Below are positions 25,402 through 34,657 of a DNA stretch of 64,000 nucleotides, in pieces. A program made the position numbers and the translations under genes. Position 1 is the stretch's first letter. Each line of letters begins with the position of its first letter. The notes under the pieces were generated by a model, which searched no databases, was not told the origin of the DNA, and worked only from the letters and a program-made list of their open reading frames with translations. Source of the DNA: Nonlabens xylanidelens (GTDB lineage: Bacteria > Bacteroidota > Bacteroidia > Flavobacteriales > Flavobacteriaceae); NCBI RefSeq assembly GCF_002934445.1, contig NZ_PTJE01000002.1, positions 253,392 through 317,391 on the forward strand. Direction: 5' to 3'.

Positions 25402-28203
25402 ATGCCAGAAACAAAATTGTTTGCCGATATAGACCAGTTAAGCCCTAAAGAGAATATTCTTATTAAAGGCGCACAACTACACAACTTAAAAGATTTAGAT
25501 GCTGTTATCCCTAGAAATAAACTTGTTGTAATAACCGGTTTATCTGGTAGCGGTAAGTCTTCTCTAGCTTTTGACACGCTATATGCAGAAGGTCAACGTC
25601 GTTATGTAGAAAGTCTTTCTTCTTATGCAAGACAATTTTTAGGTCGTTTAAATAAGCCTAAAGTAGAATATATTAAAGGTATTGCACCTGCCATCGCTAT
25701 TGAGCAAAAGGTAAATTCTACTAACCCTAGATCTACGGTAGGAACTACTACTGAGATTTATGATTATTTAAAATTATTATTTGCTCGTATAGGACGTACC
25801 TACTCACCTATCTCTGGCGACGAGGTGAAAAAAGACACTGTAACAGACGTTGTTAATTATGTAAAACAACAGGACGAAGGTTCTAAATTGCTATTAACTA
25901 CCAGACTTATAGTTAAAGGTAAACGTGATATTGCTGCACAACTGCAGGTACTCTTACAACAAGGTTTTACACGTATAAAAATAAACGACAGCGTCCATAG
26001 AATAGACGAAGAAGATTTGACTTATTCTAAAAAAGACGAAGTAAAAATAGTCATAGACCGTATAATCGTACGAGATAATGAAGATTTCTATAATCGACTA
26101 GCAGACGCTATTGATACTGCTTTCTTTGAAGGAAAAGGAGTTGCCTTTATAGAACACATGGACGGCAGCAAAGTGCGCGAGTTTACTAATAAATTTGAAC
26201 TAGACGGCATAGAATTTCTAGAACCTAATCCGCATTTGTTTAGTTTTAATAATCCTTATGGCGCCTGTCCTAGATGTGAAGGTTATGGAGATGTAATAGG
26301 TATAGATGCAGACCTGGTGATTCCTAACACCGCACTTTCTGTATATGAACAAGCTGTTTTCCCATGGCGTGGTGAGAGTATGTCTTTTTATAATAACCAG
26401 CTTATTATTAGTGCTGGTAAGTTTGACTTCCCTATTCACCGACCATGGTTTGAGCTTACTGAAAAGCAAAAACGACTGGTTTGGGATGGAAATAAATACT
26501 TTGAAGGAATTCATTCCTTTTTTGAAGAACTAGAAGCAAAAGCATACAAGATCCAGAATCGTGTCATGTTATCTCGATACCGTGGTAAAACTAAATGTAG
26601 CAACTGTAATGGCGCTAGATTGAGAAAAGAAGCAGACTATGTAAAAATAGCTGACACTACCATAACAGATCTGGTAACGTTACCTATTAAAGAGTTGGTC
26701 TTATTCTTTAAAGATTTACAATTAAACGATCACGATCAACAAATTGCAAAACGTTTACTTATTGAGATCAATAATAGACTTGCTTTTTTATCTGACGTAG
26801 GGCTAGATTACTTAACCCTTAATCGTAAATCTAATAGTCTTTCTGGTGGAGAATCTCAACGTATCAATCTAGCGACATCTTTGGGTAGTAGTCTGGTAGG
26901 TAGTATGTACATTCTAGATGAGCCTAGTATAGGTTTACATCCACGAGACACAAAACGATTGATTAAAGTACTCAAGAATTTACGTGATTTAGGGAATACG
27001 GTCATCGTCGTGGAGCATGATGAAGAAATCATGCAAGCCGCAGACCAAATTATAGATATAGGTCCAGAGGCTGGTACTCATGGTGGTGAAGTGGTTGCTG
27101 CAGGAACACTGGACGAGATCTTAAAATCTGACAGTCTTACTGCAAAGTATTTGAATGGATCTATGGAGATTCCGCTTCCGCGAAAGCGAAGACCTAACAA
27201 GTATTATATAGATATAAAAGGTGCGAGACAGAATAACCTGCAGAATATAGATGTGCGTTTCCCACTAGGTGTTTTAACTATGGTAACCGGTGTTTCTGGT
27301 AGTGGAAAATCAACTCTGGTAAAACAAATTCTATATCCAGCAATCTTAAAAAAACTAGGTGGTTATGGAAAAAAAGCAGGACAATTTACAGAGATATCTG
27401 GTAAGTTTGAAAATGTAAAAACAGTAGAATTTATAGATCAAAACCCTATAGGTCGCAGCTCTAGATCTAATCCTGTAACCTATATAAAAGCTTATGATGA
27501 CATACGTAATCTATTTGCAAATGAGAAAGTTGCAAAAATAAGAAACTATAAGCCTAAACACTTTTCTTTTAACGTAGATGGCGGTAGATGTGAGACTTGT
27601 AAAGGAGATGGTGAAGTAACTATCGAGATGCAATTCATGGCAGATGTTACTCTCAAATGCGAAACCTGTAATGGAAAACGTTTTAAGAAAGAGATTCTAG
27701 AAGTGAAGTTTTTTGATAAGAATATAGACGATGTTCTCAACTTAACTATTAACGATGCAATAGCGTTTTTTAACACCAATAAAGAAGCTAAAATCACAAG
27801 AAAACTACAACCTTTACAGGACGTAGGATTAGGATATGTAACCTTAGGACAAAGCTCTTCTACCCTATCTGGTGGAGAAGCTCAACGTATTAAGTTAGCT
27901 AGTTTTTTAGTAAAAGGAACCACGTCAGATAAAACGCTTTTCATATTTGACGAGCCTACTACTGGACTTCATTTCCATGATATCAATAAATTATTAGATA
28001 GTTTTAATGCATTAATAGAAAAGGGACACTCTGTAATTGTGATAGAACACAACATGGATCTGGTAAAATGTGCTGACTATGTTATAGACCTAGGTCCAGA
28101 AGGCGGTAAACTAGGTGGTAAATTAGTCGCCGCAGGAACACCTGAAGAAGTGGCTAAGATTAAAGACAGCTATACCTCTCCTTACCTGGCAGAAAAATTA
28201 TAA
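25402..28203 (+). CDS. uvrA: Excinuclease ABC subunit A
   Basis: 933 aa from MPETKLFADIDQ; an in-frame ATG at 25327 lies upstream of the promoter and is rejected. UvrA is the damage-recognition ATPase of nucleotide-excision repair. Seen: Walker A 1 GLSGSGKSS (about 46), zinc-binding CPRCEGYGD and CSNCNGARL, signature LSGGESQRINLATS (about 490), Walker B LDEPSIGLHPRD, Walker A 2 GVSGSGKST (about 632), zinc finger CETCKGDGEV/CETCNGKRF, second signature LSGGEAQRIKLA and FDEPTTGLH. Between the two halves, LPRKRRP is encoded by a palindrome copy with one mismatch. No uvrB is adjacent. Confidence 0.97.
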   Translation: MPETKLFADIDQLSPKENILIKGAQLHNLKDLDAVIPRNKLVVITGLSGSGKSSLAFDTLYAEGQRRYVESLSSYARQFLGRLNKPKVEYIKGIAPAIAIEQKVNSTNPRSTVGTTTEIYDYLKLLFARIGRTYSPISGDEVKKDTVTDVVNYVKQQDEGSKLLLTTRLIVKGKRDIAAQLQVLLQQGFTRIKINDSVHRIDEEDLTYSKKDEVKIVIDRIIVRDNEDFYNRLADAIDTAFFEGKGVAFIEHMDGSKVREFTNKFELDGIEFLEPNPHLFSFNNPYGACPRCEGYGDVIGIDADLVIPNTALSVYEQAVFPWRGESMSFYNNQLIISAGKFDFPIHRPWFELTEKQKRLVWDGNKYFEGIHSFFEELEAKAYKIQNRVMLSRYRGKTKCSNCNGARLRKEADYVKIADTTITDLVTLPIKELVLFFKDLQLNDHDQQIAKRLLIEINNRLAFLSDVGLDYLTLNRKSNSLSGGESQRINLATSLGSSLVGSMYILDEPSIGLHPRDTKRLIKVLKNLRDLGNTVIVVEHDEEIMQAADQIIDIGPEAGTHGGEVVAAGTLDEILKSDSLTAKYLNGSMEIPLPRKRRPNKYYIDIKGARQNNLQNIDVRFPLGVLTMVTGVSGSGKSTLVKQILYPAILKKLGGYGKKAGQFTEISGKFENVKTVEFIDQNPIGRSSRSNPVTYIKAYDDIRNLFANEKVAKIRNYKPKHFSFNVDGGRCETCKGDGEVTIEMQFMADVTLKCETCNGKRFKKEILEVKFFDKNIDDVLNLTINDAIAFFNTNKEAKITRKLQPLQDVGLGYVTLGQSSSTLSGGEAQRIKLASFLVKGTTSDKTLFIFDEPTTGLHFHDINKLLDSFNALIEKGHSVIVIEHNMDLVKCADYVIDLGPEGGKLGGKLVAAGTPEEVAKIKDSYTSPYLAEKL
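27173..27188. repeat. 16-bp palindrome, one mismatch (inside uvrA)
   Basis: CGCTTCCGCGAAAGCG; encodes part of LPRKRR in the linker just before the second ATPase half. Confidence 0.8.
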
Positions 28204-28258
28204 TTAAACAGACTCTCGCGCTATATAAATGAGTGCGATTTATTCAGTTTAAACTTAT

Positions 28259-28266
28259 TACATTTG
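28259..28266 (+). promoter_or_regulatory. -7 promoter box TACATTTG for corA
   Basis: TAnnTTTG match 28 bases before the ATG at 28295. Confidence 0.45.
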
Positions 28267-28294
28267 ATTAAGTCTGCATTCTAAAGTCATATTC

Positions 28295-29371
28295 ATGAGA
28301 AAACCTAATATAAGATTGCGTCGTAAAGCGACACCTAAGTCTAGAACTAACGTATTCCAGCCACCTGGAACCATTTCTTATGTAGGAGAAGATAGGACTG
28401 GCGAAGTTAGCGCAGAGACTATTCTGTATGATGAGACCCATTTTTCTAAGCAAAATGGTATATTCTTAGATCAATTAAAGGAAAATCGTGTTAATTGGTT
28501 TAATGTAGATGGAGTACATGATATCGCTATATTAGAAAAGATAGGTAGTAAATTTCATTTACACCATTTACTACTAGAAGACATAGCAAACACTACGCAA
28601 CGTCCTAAAACTGAATTTTACGGAAACTATATATATCAATGCATTAAGATGATTTCTTATGATGCAGAGAATCATGAACTTAATGAAGAACAAGTAAGCC
28701 TAATACTAACTGAAGACGCTGTTATTACTTTTCAAGAGAAGACAGGAGATGTATTTGAAAATATTAGAGACCGCATAGAAAACAGTCGTGGTCGCATAAG
28801 ATCTGTTAAAAGCGATTATTTATTCTATGCTCTTATAGACAGTATAATAGATCACTACTTCATAGCTGTTGAACAAATAGGAGAATATCTCGATCAACTA
28901 GAAGACGAAATTTTTGATAACCCTCAAAAAGATTCCCTGAATAAAGCACAAAAGAATAAAAGGATGCTGCTTCAATTGCGTCGTGCTATTTTTCCTTTAA
29001 GAGAATCTATTTCTAGGTTGCTTAAAGAAGACAGCGCCCTGATAGAATCTAAAACACATGCTTATTTTCAAGATGCCTATGATCACTGTATTCAAATTAT
29101 AGAAACCGTAGAATCTTATAGAGAAATAAATGCTGGATTACGTGACATGTACCTATCTAGTGTAAGTCATAAGATGAATCAAATCATGCAGGTACTTACT
29201 ATTATGTCTTCTATATTTATACCACTTACTTTTCTAGCAGGTATTTATGGAATGAATCTACCTGACATGCCAGAAATGGGATGGGAAAATGCTTATAGTT
29301 ATTTCTGGATTGCTTGTGGAGTCATATTCTTCTCATTACTGGGCTTTTTTAAGTGGAAAAAATGGCTTTAG
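28295..29371 (+). CDS. corA: CorA family magnesium/cobalt transporter
   Basis: 358 aa. A long cytoplasmic N-terminal domain (to about 290) with helices such as DYLFYALIDSIIDHYFIAVE, then two C-terminal membrane helices at about 297-317 and 330-350 with the selectivity motif GMN in FLAGIYGMNLPDMPEMGW between them. This matches CorA pentameric channels for Mg2+ (also Co2+/Ni2+). The C-terminal KKWKKWL ends the second helix on the cytoplasmic side. The next gene starts inside its last codons. Confidence 0.94.
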   Translation: MRKPNIRLRRKATPKSRTNVFQPPGTISYVGEDRTGEVSAETILYDETHFSKQNGIFLDQLKENRVNWFNVDGVHDIAILEKIGSKFHLHHLLLEDIANTTQRPKTEFYGNYIYQCIKMISYDAENHELNEEQVSLILTEDAVITFQEKTGDVFENIRDRIENSRGRIRSVKSDYLFYALIDSIIDHYFIAVEQIGEYLDQLEDEIFDNPQKDSLNKAQKNKRMLLQLRRAIFPLRESISRLLKEDSALIESKTHAYFQDAYDHCIQIIETVESYREINAGLRDMYLSSVSHKMNQIMQVLTIMSSIFIPLTFLAGIYGMNLPDMPEMGWENAYSYFWIACGVIFFSLLGFFKWKKWL

Positions 29372-30681
29372 GCTTATCAACATCTGTAAAAATTGTTTTT
29401 GCGGCCTTCATCCTACTCTTAATTTTAAGTTGTGAAAATCAACCACAAGAAATAGAGATTGCTTTAAACGACATTTCTTTAAGCGGTAACACAATTGCAG
29501 TAGGGTTCGATAATGAACCAACTAGAAGTTCCCAAATAATATCGATACAAGACAAAATCTATAAATATGTCGATGCACCTTCTGGTTTAAATTTTAGAGA
29601 TGCGCCTAAGGGGAAATTACTTGGCAAATTTCCTGATAATTATAGATTAGAAATTCTTGAAATGACAGATGTTTCCAGCATTGTTAAAGATGGGAATAAA
29701 GAAATCTCTGGCACATGGGTAAAGGTTACCACTGGTCGTGTAATAGGTTATGTATTTGATGGTTATTTATCAGATAACTATAAAGAGATAGCATATGAAA
29801 ACAACATTAATAATCTCTCTATTCTTACCATGGATAGTTATGAAAAGAAGAATGATGAAACTATTCCATTTATATCCTTGACAGACGGTTATTGGTCTAA
29901 TCGTTTTCCTAAAGTTCTAGAAGAATATCAAAATGAATCGAGCATAAATAATGACGAAAAGCAAAACGAAATCTATTACCATATAAAAGGTGAAGAAAGA
30001 ATTACTTTTTTAAACAATAGAGAGATAGACGAATCAGATTTTTTATTCATTTATAACTATCAAACAGATCAATTAAAACAATTTAAAGTAAAAGATGTAC
30101 CTCTTTTTACTCATGAAAGTATTTATGGTGGTGGTGATTATCTTACCGGTTTTAACCTAGAAGGATTAATAGAAACTAACAACTACTCCTATTATAATTC
30201 TTTTGCACATGTAGACAAAGAAAACCCCTTCCTGACAAATTCATTAAGTAGCATTAATTGGAAAGCTATAAATACAAGCAAAGTGCCTAAAATCGAATTG
30301 GCCTATGGAGAATTTTTTAAATCTACTCAATACGATATAAAAGTAGCCTATCACTATGTAATAGATAACAACGATTACTACTACACACGTAATAGCTTTG
30401 ACAATGGAACTTACACGGCAGACTACATATTTGCATTATCTCCATCTAAACAGGTCTTATACATGACAGAAGTAACTGACAGTGAAAGTCACAGTCCTTC
30501 TCTTTACCTTGAAGAAAACACGGAACTGCCAAAAGAGCCGAATCATTATGCTGGCAGATTATTTAAAGATAAACCACCTGTTATTTTCGGACTTTACTAT
30601 ACTAGTTTTGGTTGTCCATTTATCGCATTTTTAGACGATAAAGAACGTATTATTTATATACAATGTGATAATAGACATTAA
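29353..30681 (+). CDS. Lipoprotein with SH3-like domain
   Basis: 442 aa; an internal ATG three codons later (29362) is an equally good start. The signal region LSTSVKIVFAAFILLLILSC ends in a lipobox Cys at about residue 27. Residues about 70-140 look like a bacterial SH3 domain (LNFRDAPKGKLLGKFPDNY, then GTWVKVTTGRVIGYVFDGYL), usually a peptidoglycan or wall-binding module. The rest (150-442) is a large beta/alpha domain with many Tyr and Asp, not recognised. It overlaps the end of corA by 19 bases but is not functionally linked to it by sequence. Confidence 0.6.
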   Translation: MEKMALGLSTSVKIVFAAFILLLILSCENQPQEIEIALNDISLSGNTIAVGFDNEPTRSSQIISIQDKIYKYVDAPSGLNFRDAPKGKLLGKFPDNYRLEILEMTDVSSIVKDGNKEISGTWVKVTTGRVIGYVFDGYLSDNYKEIAYENNINNLSILTMDSYEKKNDETIPFISLTDGYWSNRFPKVLEEYQNESSINNDEKQNEIYYHIKGEERITFLNNREIDESDFLFIYNYQTDQLKQFKVKDVPLFTHESIYGGGDYLTGFNLEGLIETNNYSYYNSFAHVDKENPFLTNSLSSINWKAINTSKVPKIELAYGEFFKSTQYDIKVAYHYVIDNNDYYYTRNSFDNGTYTADYIFALSPSKQVLYMTEVTDSESHSPSLYLEENTELPKEPNHYAGRLFKDKPPVIFGLYYTSFGCPFIAFLDDKERIIYIQCDNRH

Positions 30682-30757
30682 AGGTTAAAGAAATAAATCA
30701 TTATTGATAATAAAAGACCTCAAATTTTTAGAATATGACAATAAACGTAAAAATATA

Positions 30758-30771
30758 TTATGCGCGCATAA
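30758..30771. repeat. 14-bp perfect palindrome TTATGCGCGCATAA upstream of a sigma-54-type promoter
   Basis: Self-complementary over all 14 bases and only five bases upstream of TGGCAC. It could be an operator, although activators of sigma-54 usually bind further away (about 100 bases). Confidence 0.6.
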
Positions 30772-30776
30772 CACTT

Positions 30777-30792
30777 TGGCACAGGTATTGCT
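30777..30792 (+). promoter_or_regulatory. Sigma-54-type promoter (TGGCAC-N5-TTGCT)
   Basis: TGGCAC at 30777-30782 and TTGCT at 30788-30792: GG and GC are 10 bases apart, the -24/-12 geometry of RpoN promoters. Predicted start of transcription is near 30803. No other intergenic match was seen in the window. Confidence 0.6.
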
Positions 30793-30801
30793 TTATTAGT
30801 T

Positions 30802-30861
30802 ATGAAGGTTAACAAGAGTAATTTTCAAAAAGTTTTTTGGTTGGTTAGTAAGAATTCCTGA
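30802..30861 (+). CDS. Candidate 19-codon micro-ORF
   Basis: ATG at 30802, TGA at 30859-30861, peptide MKVNKSNFQKVFWLVSKNS: basic, with an aromatic centre. It begins at the predicted sigma-54 start site and its stop lies in the terminator stem. It may be translated or may just be the start of a noncoding RNA. Confidence 0.25.
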   Translation: MKVNKSNFQKVFWLVSKNS

Positions 30862-30896
30862 GTTGTCATCTTGATAGCTCGGGATTCTTCATTTTA
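30803..30896 (+). ncRNA. Candidate sigma-54-driven short transcript
   Basis: Bounded by the predicted RpoN start site and the terminator at 30850-30896, the transcript would be about 90-95 nt. It lies between the SH3 lipoprotein gene and the 30968 lipoprotein gene, which has its own -7 box, so no known gene seems to need this promoter. Existence is inferred; no conserved RNA family was recognised. Confidence 0.35.
30850..30896 (+). terminator. Terminator of the intergenic unit
   Basis: AAGAATTCCTGAG pairs with CTCGGGATTCTT (one bulge, one wobble) around a 15-nt loop and is followed by CATTTT. It could also end transcription from the 29353 gene. Confidence 0.6.
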
Positions 30897-30955
30897 TGAC
30901 AATTTGTATTTTATGCCCAAAACAAATCCATACCAATAACCATTTAAATAATAAC

Positions 30956-30963
30956 TACTTTTG
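30956..30963 (+). promoter_or_regulatory. -7 promoter box TACTTTTG for the 30968 gene
   Basis: TAnnTTTG match ending four bases before the ATG. Confidence 0.45.
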
Positions 30964-30967
30964 ATAT

Positions 30968-31546
30968 ATGAAGCAAATAATCACCATAACCTTACTCCTA
31001 TTATTTATAAGCTGTAAAACAGATTCAAAAAAACCTGTCGTAGAAAAATCTGTAAAAACTGAAAAGGTAAAGAAAGAACTTATTTTTCCTAATGACTTTT
31101 TAGGCATTTATAAAGGTAATTTAGTAAACACAACCAGTAATGGATTAGAAGATATTCCCATGGAATTTCATTTACTTGCTACAACTGACAGTTTAAAATA
31201 TGATTATAAAATATTTTACGGTACAGAACGAGAAGAAAGAGCCTACACTCTTATACAAACAGGAAATAAGAATATTTATGAGCTAGACGAGAACAATGGT
31301 ATTATTTTGCCTATAGCACAATCACGCAACACCTTATTTAGTACCTATGAAGTGGCTGGTAATTTAATAAACAACAGCGAGGTGTTTTATGAAGACCGTA
31401 TGGACTTTATGATAACCATGTCTAGTTTAGAAAACAAAGAAGAAACAGGAGAATCTGCTGGTTACAAGGTGAATAGCTATCCTATTTTAGTAATGCAACA
31501 AGCTACGCTTTATAAAGTCGAAGTTGAGTTACATAATGGTAAGTAA
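30968..31546 (+). CDS. Lipoprotein of unknown function
   Basis: 192 aa. Signal at residues 1-16 with lipobox LFISC, followed by a Lys-rich linker (about 20-38). The body (40-190) is a single beta-type domain beginning FPNDFLGIYKGNLVN with a later YEDRMDFMITMS; this 'G.Y.G.L' start is seen in lipocalin-like or DUF-type lipoproteins, but no family is assigned with confidence. Its own -7 box with a four-base gap to the ATG suggests a leaderless message. Confidence 0.55.
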   Translation: MKQIITITLLLLFISCKTDSKKPVVEKSVKTEKVKKELIFPNDFLGIYKGNLVNTTSNGLEDIPMEFHLLATTDSLKYDYKIFYGTEREERAYTLIQTGNKNIYELDENNGIILPIAQSRNTLFSTYEVAGNLINNSEVFYEDRMDFMITMSSLENKEETGESAGYKVNSYPILVMQQATLYKVEVELHNGK

Positions 31547-31657
31547 TATTTAATGACGTAGAATTGAACTTGATCTTTTGAAGATTAATATTTTAAAAGC
31601 AAAATTAAAGTTAGATTTTTAGCATTATAAATTTATTAACCATAGAAAAATTAAAAC

Positions 31658-31936
31658 ATGACTAACTATAGAGCATGGGCATTTAGATTATTTTTATATC
31701 TAGTCATTATAAATATAATTGCAACCATAATTGTAATAAATAATGATTTTACTATTATAAATAAACTTTCAAACATTTTAAATATTACATCTATTCTAGC
31801 TATGTTTTTTTTATTTACTGGAATAATTCTCACCATAATTATGGTTATTAAAAAAGAAGCAAAGGACTATAAATATTATGTTTCTGTAATCGGTTATCCT
31901 TTATTGATTTTATTTCACTTATCGTCGTTGCTATAA
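31658..31936 (+). CDS. Small hypothetical membrane protein
   Basis: 92 aa with three hydrophobic helices (about 8-30, 42-66 and 72-90) and almost no soluble part. Asn and Ile rich, AT-rich codons. It is followed by a strong bidirectional terminator. Not recognised; integral membrane location is inferred. Confidence 0.5.
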   Translation: MTNYRAWAFRLFLYLVIINIIATIIVINNDFTIINKLSNILNITSILAMFFLFTGIILTIIMVIKKEAKDYKYYVSVIGYPLLILFHLSSLL

Positions 31937-31966
31937 ATTCATGAAACTCTACTAAAATATTAACCA

Positions 31967-32001
31967 TAAAAAAAGTCCTGTTTAGACAGGACTTTTTTTT
32001 T
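31967..32001. terminator. Bidirectional terminator
   Basis: AAAAAAAGTCCTG-TTTA-CAGGACTTTTTTTT between convergent genes. Confidence 0.85.
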
Positions 32002-32023
32002 ATAAATATAATCTAGTTATCAT

Positions 32024-33280
32024 TTATGCAAACGCAGCAGCAACACTAGCACTTAATCTTTTATAAACACCACTATCTAGACGCTCACGTATACCTTCAA
32101 AGGCAGTTAACGTCTCTTCTATGTCTGCCATAGTGTGTGATGCAGTAGGAATTAATCTCAATAAGATTAACCCTTTAGGTATAACTGGATATACAACTAT
32201 AGAACAAAAGACACCAAAGTTTTCACGTAAATCTTTTACTAGAGCCATAGCTTCAGGAATACTACCTTTAAGATAAACTGGTGTTACACACGATTGAGTA
32301 GTACCTATATCAAAACCACGATCTTTAAGTCCACTCTGTAATGCATTTACGTTTTCCCATAGCTTTTCTTTAAGCTCTGGCATAGTACGTAACATATCTA
32401 GACGTTTCAAAGCACCTACTACAAGTTGTGATTGTAACGACTTTGCAAACATTTGAGAACGCAAGTTATATTTTAAGTAATCAATTATTTCTTTATCAGC
32501 TGCAATAAAAGCACCTGTACTAGCAAGAGATTTTGCAAATGTTGCAAAGTACACATCTATTTGATCTTGTACACCTTGCTCTTCACCTGCTCCAGCACCA
32601 GTTTTACCTAGAGTACCAAAACCGTGAGCATCATCTACAAACAGTCTAAAGTTGTACTTTTCTTTAAGAGCTACTATTTCTTTTAATTTTCCTTGCTCTC
32701 CACGCATACCAAAAACACCTTCAGAAATCACAAGAATTCCTCCACCAGTTTGTTCTGCTATTTTAGTAGCACGTTGAAGGTTCTTCTCGATGCTTTCTAA
32801 ATCATTATGCTTATAAGTAAAACGCTTACCATGATGTAAACGTACACCATCAATAATACACGCGTGTGCATCTACATCGTAAACGATAACGTCATCTTTA
32901 GAAACTAAAGCGTCTACAGTAGACACCATTCCTTGATAACCAAAATTCAATAAATAAGCTGCTTCTTTATCTACAAATTCTGCAAGCTCATTTTGTAGTT
33001 GTTCATGAAGATCAGTATGACCACTCATCATACGTGCTCCCATAGGGTAAGCACTTCCATACTCAGCACCAGCCTCTGCATCTACCTTTCTTACCTCTGG
33101 ATGATTTGCTAATCCTAAATAATCGTTAACACTCCAAGTAATTACTTCTCTACCGTTAAATTGCATACGGTTAGAAATAGGTCCTTCTAACTTAGGAAAC
33201 ACAAAATATCCTTCAGCTACACTCGCCCATTTCCCTAGCGGTCCTTTGTCCTTGTATATTTTATCAAATAAATCTTTCAT
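32024..33280 (-). CDS. Alpha-oxoamine synthase family enzyme, probable cysteate-fatty acyltransferase
   Basis: 418 aa from MKDLFDKIYKDKG, placed by a -7 box 17 bases upstream; a longer reading from 33325 overlaps that box. PLP fold type I of the KBL/SPT/AONS family: substrate loop PMGARMMSGHTDLHEQL, stacking His and Asp in FVDDAHGFGTLG (about 213-224), and the PLP Lys in FATFAKSLASTG (about 243-254). Such enzymes condense an acyl thioester with an amino acid. The neighbouring cysteine-synthase-like gene makes cysteate plausible as the amino acid, giving 3-ketocapnine for sulfonolipids, as shown for a Flavobacterium johnsoniae homologue needed for gliding. Serine palmitoyltransferase is the main alternative. 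Confidence 0.75.
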   Translation of the reverse strand: MKDLFDKIYKDKGPLGKWASVAEGYFVFPKLEGPISNRMQFNGREVITWSVNDYLGLANHPEVRKVDAEAGAEYGSAYPMGARMMSGHTDLHEQLQNELAEFVDKEAAYLLNFGYQGMVSTVDALVSKDDVIVYDVDAHACIIDGVRLHHGKRFTYKHNDLESIEKNLQRATKIAEQTGGGILVISEGVFGMRGEQGKLKEIVALKEKYNFRLFVDDAHGFGTLGKTGAGAGEEQGVQDQIDVYFATFAKSLASTGAFIAADKEIIDYLKYNLRSQMFAKSLQSQLVVGALKRLDMLRTMPELKEKLWENVNALQSGLKDRGFDIGTTQSCVTPVYLKGSIPEAMALVKDLRENFGVFCSIVVYPVIPKGLILLRLIPTASHTMADIEETLTAFEGIRERLDSGVYKRLSASVAAAFA

Positions 33281-33297
33281 ATCACTAATTAAGCTCA

Positions 33298-33305
33298 CAA
33301 AGATA
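33298..33305 (-). promoter_or_regulatory. -7 promoter box TATCTTTG for the oxoamine synthase gene
   Basis: TAnnTTTG on the minus strand, 17 bases before the ATG at 33280. It gives this gene its own transcript. Confidence 0.55.
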
Positions 33306-33400
33306 CGACTTTCGCAGCAATTCATCTATAGATTATGCATGCATAGTATTTTGTGATTTGTTAATAATGTGTTGAAGAATATACAGTTAGAAGTGGATCT

Positions 33401-33416
33401 CGCTTTCGCGAAAGCG
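33401..33416. repeat. 16-bp palindrome, copy 5
   Basis: Perfect core in the gap between the two PLP enzyme genes, about 95 bases upstream of the -7 box. Confidence 0.95.
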
Positions 33417-33426
33417 TAATAAAAAA

Positions 33427-33460
33427 TAAAACCCTAATCGTTTATAGATTAGGGTTTTAA
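33427..33460 (-). terminator. Terminator after the cysteine-synthase-like gene
   Basis: AAAACCCTAATC pairs with GATTAGGGTTTT around a 7-nt loop, with A/T tracts on both sides. Confidence 0.8.
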
Positions 33461-33480
33461 ATTATAAAATATTTAAAAGA

Positions 33481-34521
33481 CTACTTAATGTACTCTATAT
33501 GTTGTTGATCTGCAGTCGATTTTGAATCAAAAAAGCCTTGATCTTGCATCCACTCATCATTATAAATTTTACTCATGTAACGAGATCCGTGATCTGGAAA
33601 AATAATTACCACATTAGAATTCTCATCAAAAACACCTTCGGCAGCTAGTTGTTTAGTTGCTTGTAATGCAGCACCACTTGTGTACCCTACAAATAGACCT
33701 TCAGTTTGGGATATAAAACGTGCCGTATGAGCAGCCTCTTCATCCTTCACCTTTGTAAAACTATCGATAGCATCAAAATCTGTCGCAGTTGGGATTAAAT
33801 TTTTACCTAATCCTTCTATACGGTAAGGATAAATTTCATCCTTATCAAATTCTTGAGTTTCATGATATTTTTTAAGAACACTACCGTAAGCATCAACTCC
33901 TAAGATTTGAATATCAGGATTTTGCTCTTTTAAAAAACGTGCCGTACCAGATATAGTACCACCTGTACCACTACAGGCTACTAGATGTGTAATCTCTCCA
34001 GCAGTCTGGTTCCATATTTCTGGACCAGTAGATAAGTAATGAGCCTCCATATTCAACTCATTAAAATACTGATTGATATAGATGCTGTTCTTAATTTCAT
34101 CATGCAAGCGCTTTGCTACTTGATAATAACTACGTGGGTCGTCTGCACTTACATTTGCTGGACACACATAAACTTTGGCACCCATAGACTTTAACATGTC
34201 TATTTTATCTGCACTAGATTTTGAACTTACTGCTAGAATACAGTCGTATCCTTTTATGCGGCTTACCATTGCGATACTAAAACCTGTATTACCAGATGTT
34301 GTTTCTATTATAGTATCTCCAGGTTTAAGAATTCCCTTGCGCTCTGCCTCTTCAATAATATGAAGAGCGATACGATCTTTTGAAGAATGTCCTGGATTGA
34401 AAGCCTCTACTTTGGCGTAATAATTACCTGGAAAATTTTCTACTGTTTTAGAAAGTTTTATAAGAGGTGTCTCTCCTATTAATTCCAATACATTATTGTA
34501 CGCTTTGATATTGTCGCTCAT
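33481..34521 (-). CDS. Cysteine-synthase-fold PLP enzyme, possible cysteate synthase
   Basis: 346 aa, longer than housekeeping CysK (about 310). PLP fold type II: Lys in [15 protein letters not shown] (about 39-53), phosphate/substrate loop [13 protein letters not shown] (about 68-80) and GTGGTISG (about 187-194). The OASS substrate region (usually 'petMS.ERR') is replaced by [20 protein letters not shown], which points to a different second substrate. It lies directly upstream of the oxoamine synthase on the same strand, so making cysteate for sulfonolipid synthesis is a reasonable role. It has its own terminator. Ordinary O-acetylserine sulfhydrylase or a cystathionine-type synthase are alternatives. 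Confidence 0.75.
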   Translation of the reverse strand: MSDNIKAYNNVLELIGETPLIKLSKTVENFPGNYYAKVEAFNPGHSSKDRIALHIIEEAERKGILKPGDTIIETTSGNTGFSIAMVSRIKGYDCILAVSSKSSADKIDMLKSMGAKVYVCPANVSADDPRSYYQVAKRLHDEIKNSIYINQYFNELNMEAHYLSTGPEIWNQTAGEITHLVACSGTGGTISGTARFLKEQNPDIQILGVDAYGSVLKKYHETQEFDKDEIYPYRIEGLGKNLIPTATDFDAIDSFTKVKDEEAAHTARFISQTEGLFVGYTSGAALQATKQLAAEGVFDENSNVVIIFPDHGSRYMSKIYNDEWMQDQGFFDSKSTADQQHIEYIK

Positions 34522-34657
34522 ATATAGGGTTTTGTTAAGAACCTGTACTGCGTTAGACTACAATTTTAGGAAAAGGTTGCATCCTAACTTTACAGAACCT
34601 GCTCTTTTGCACTTTAAATTTTAGCACAAAAACTTTGCAAATTTACACAAAAAAAAA

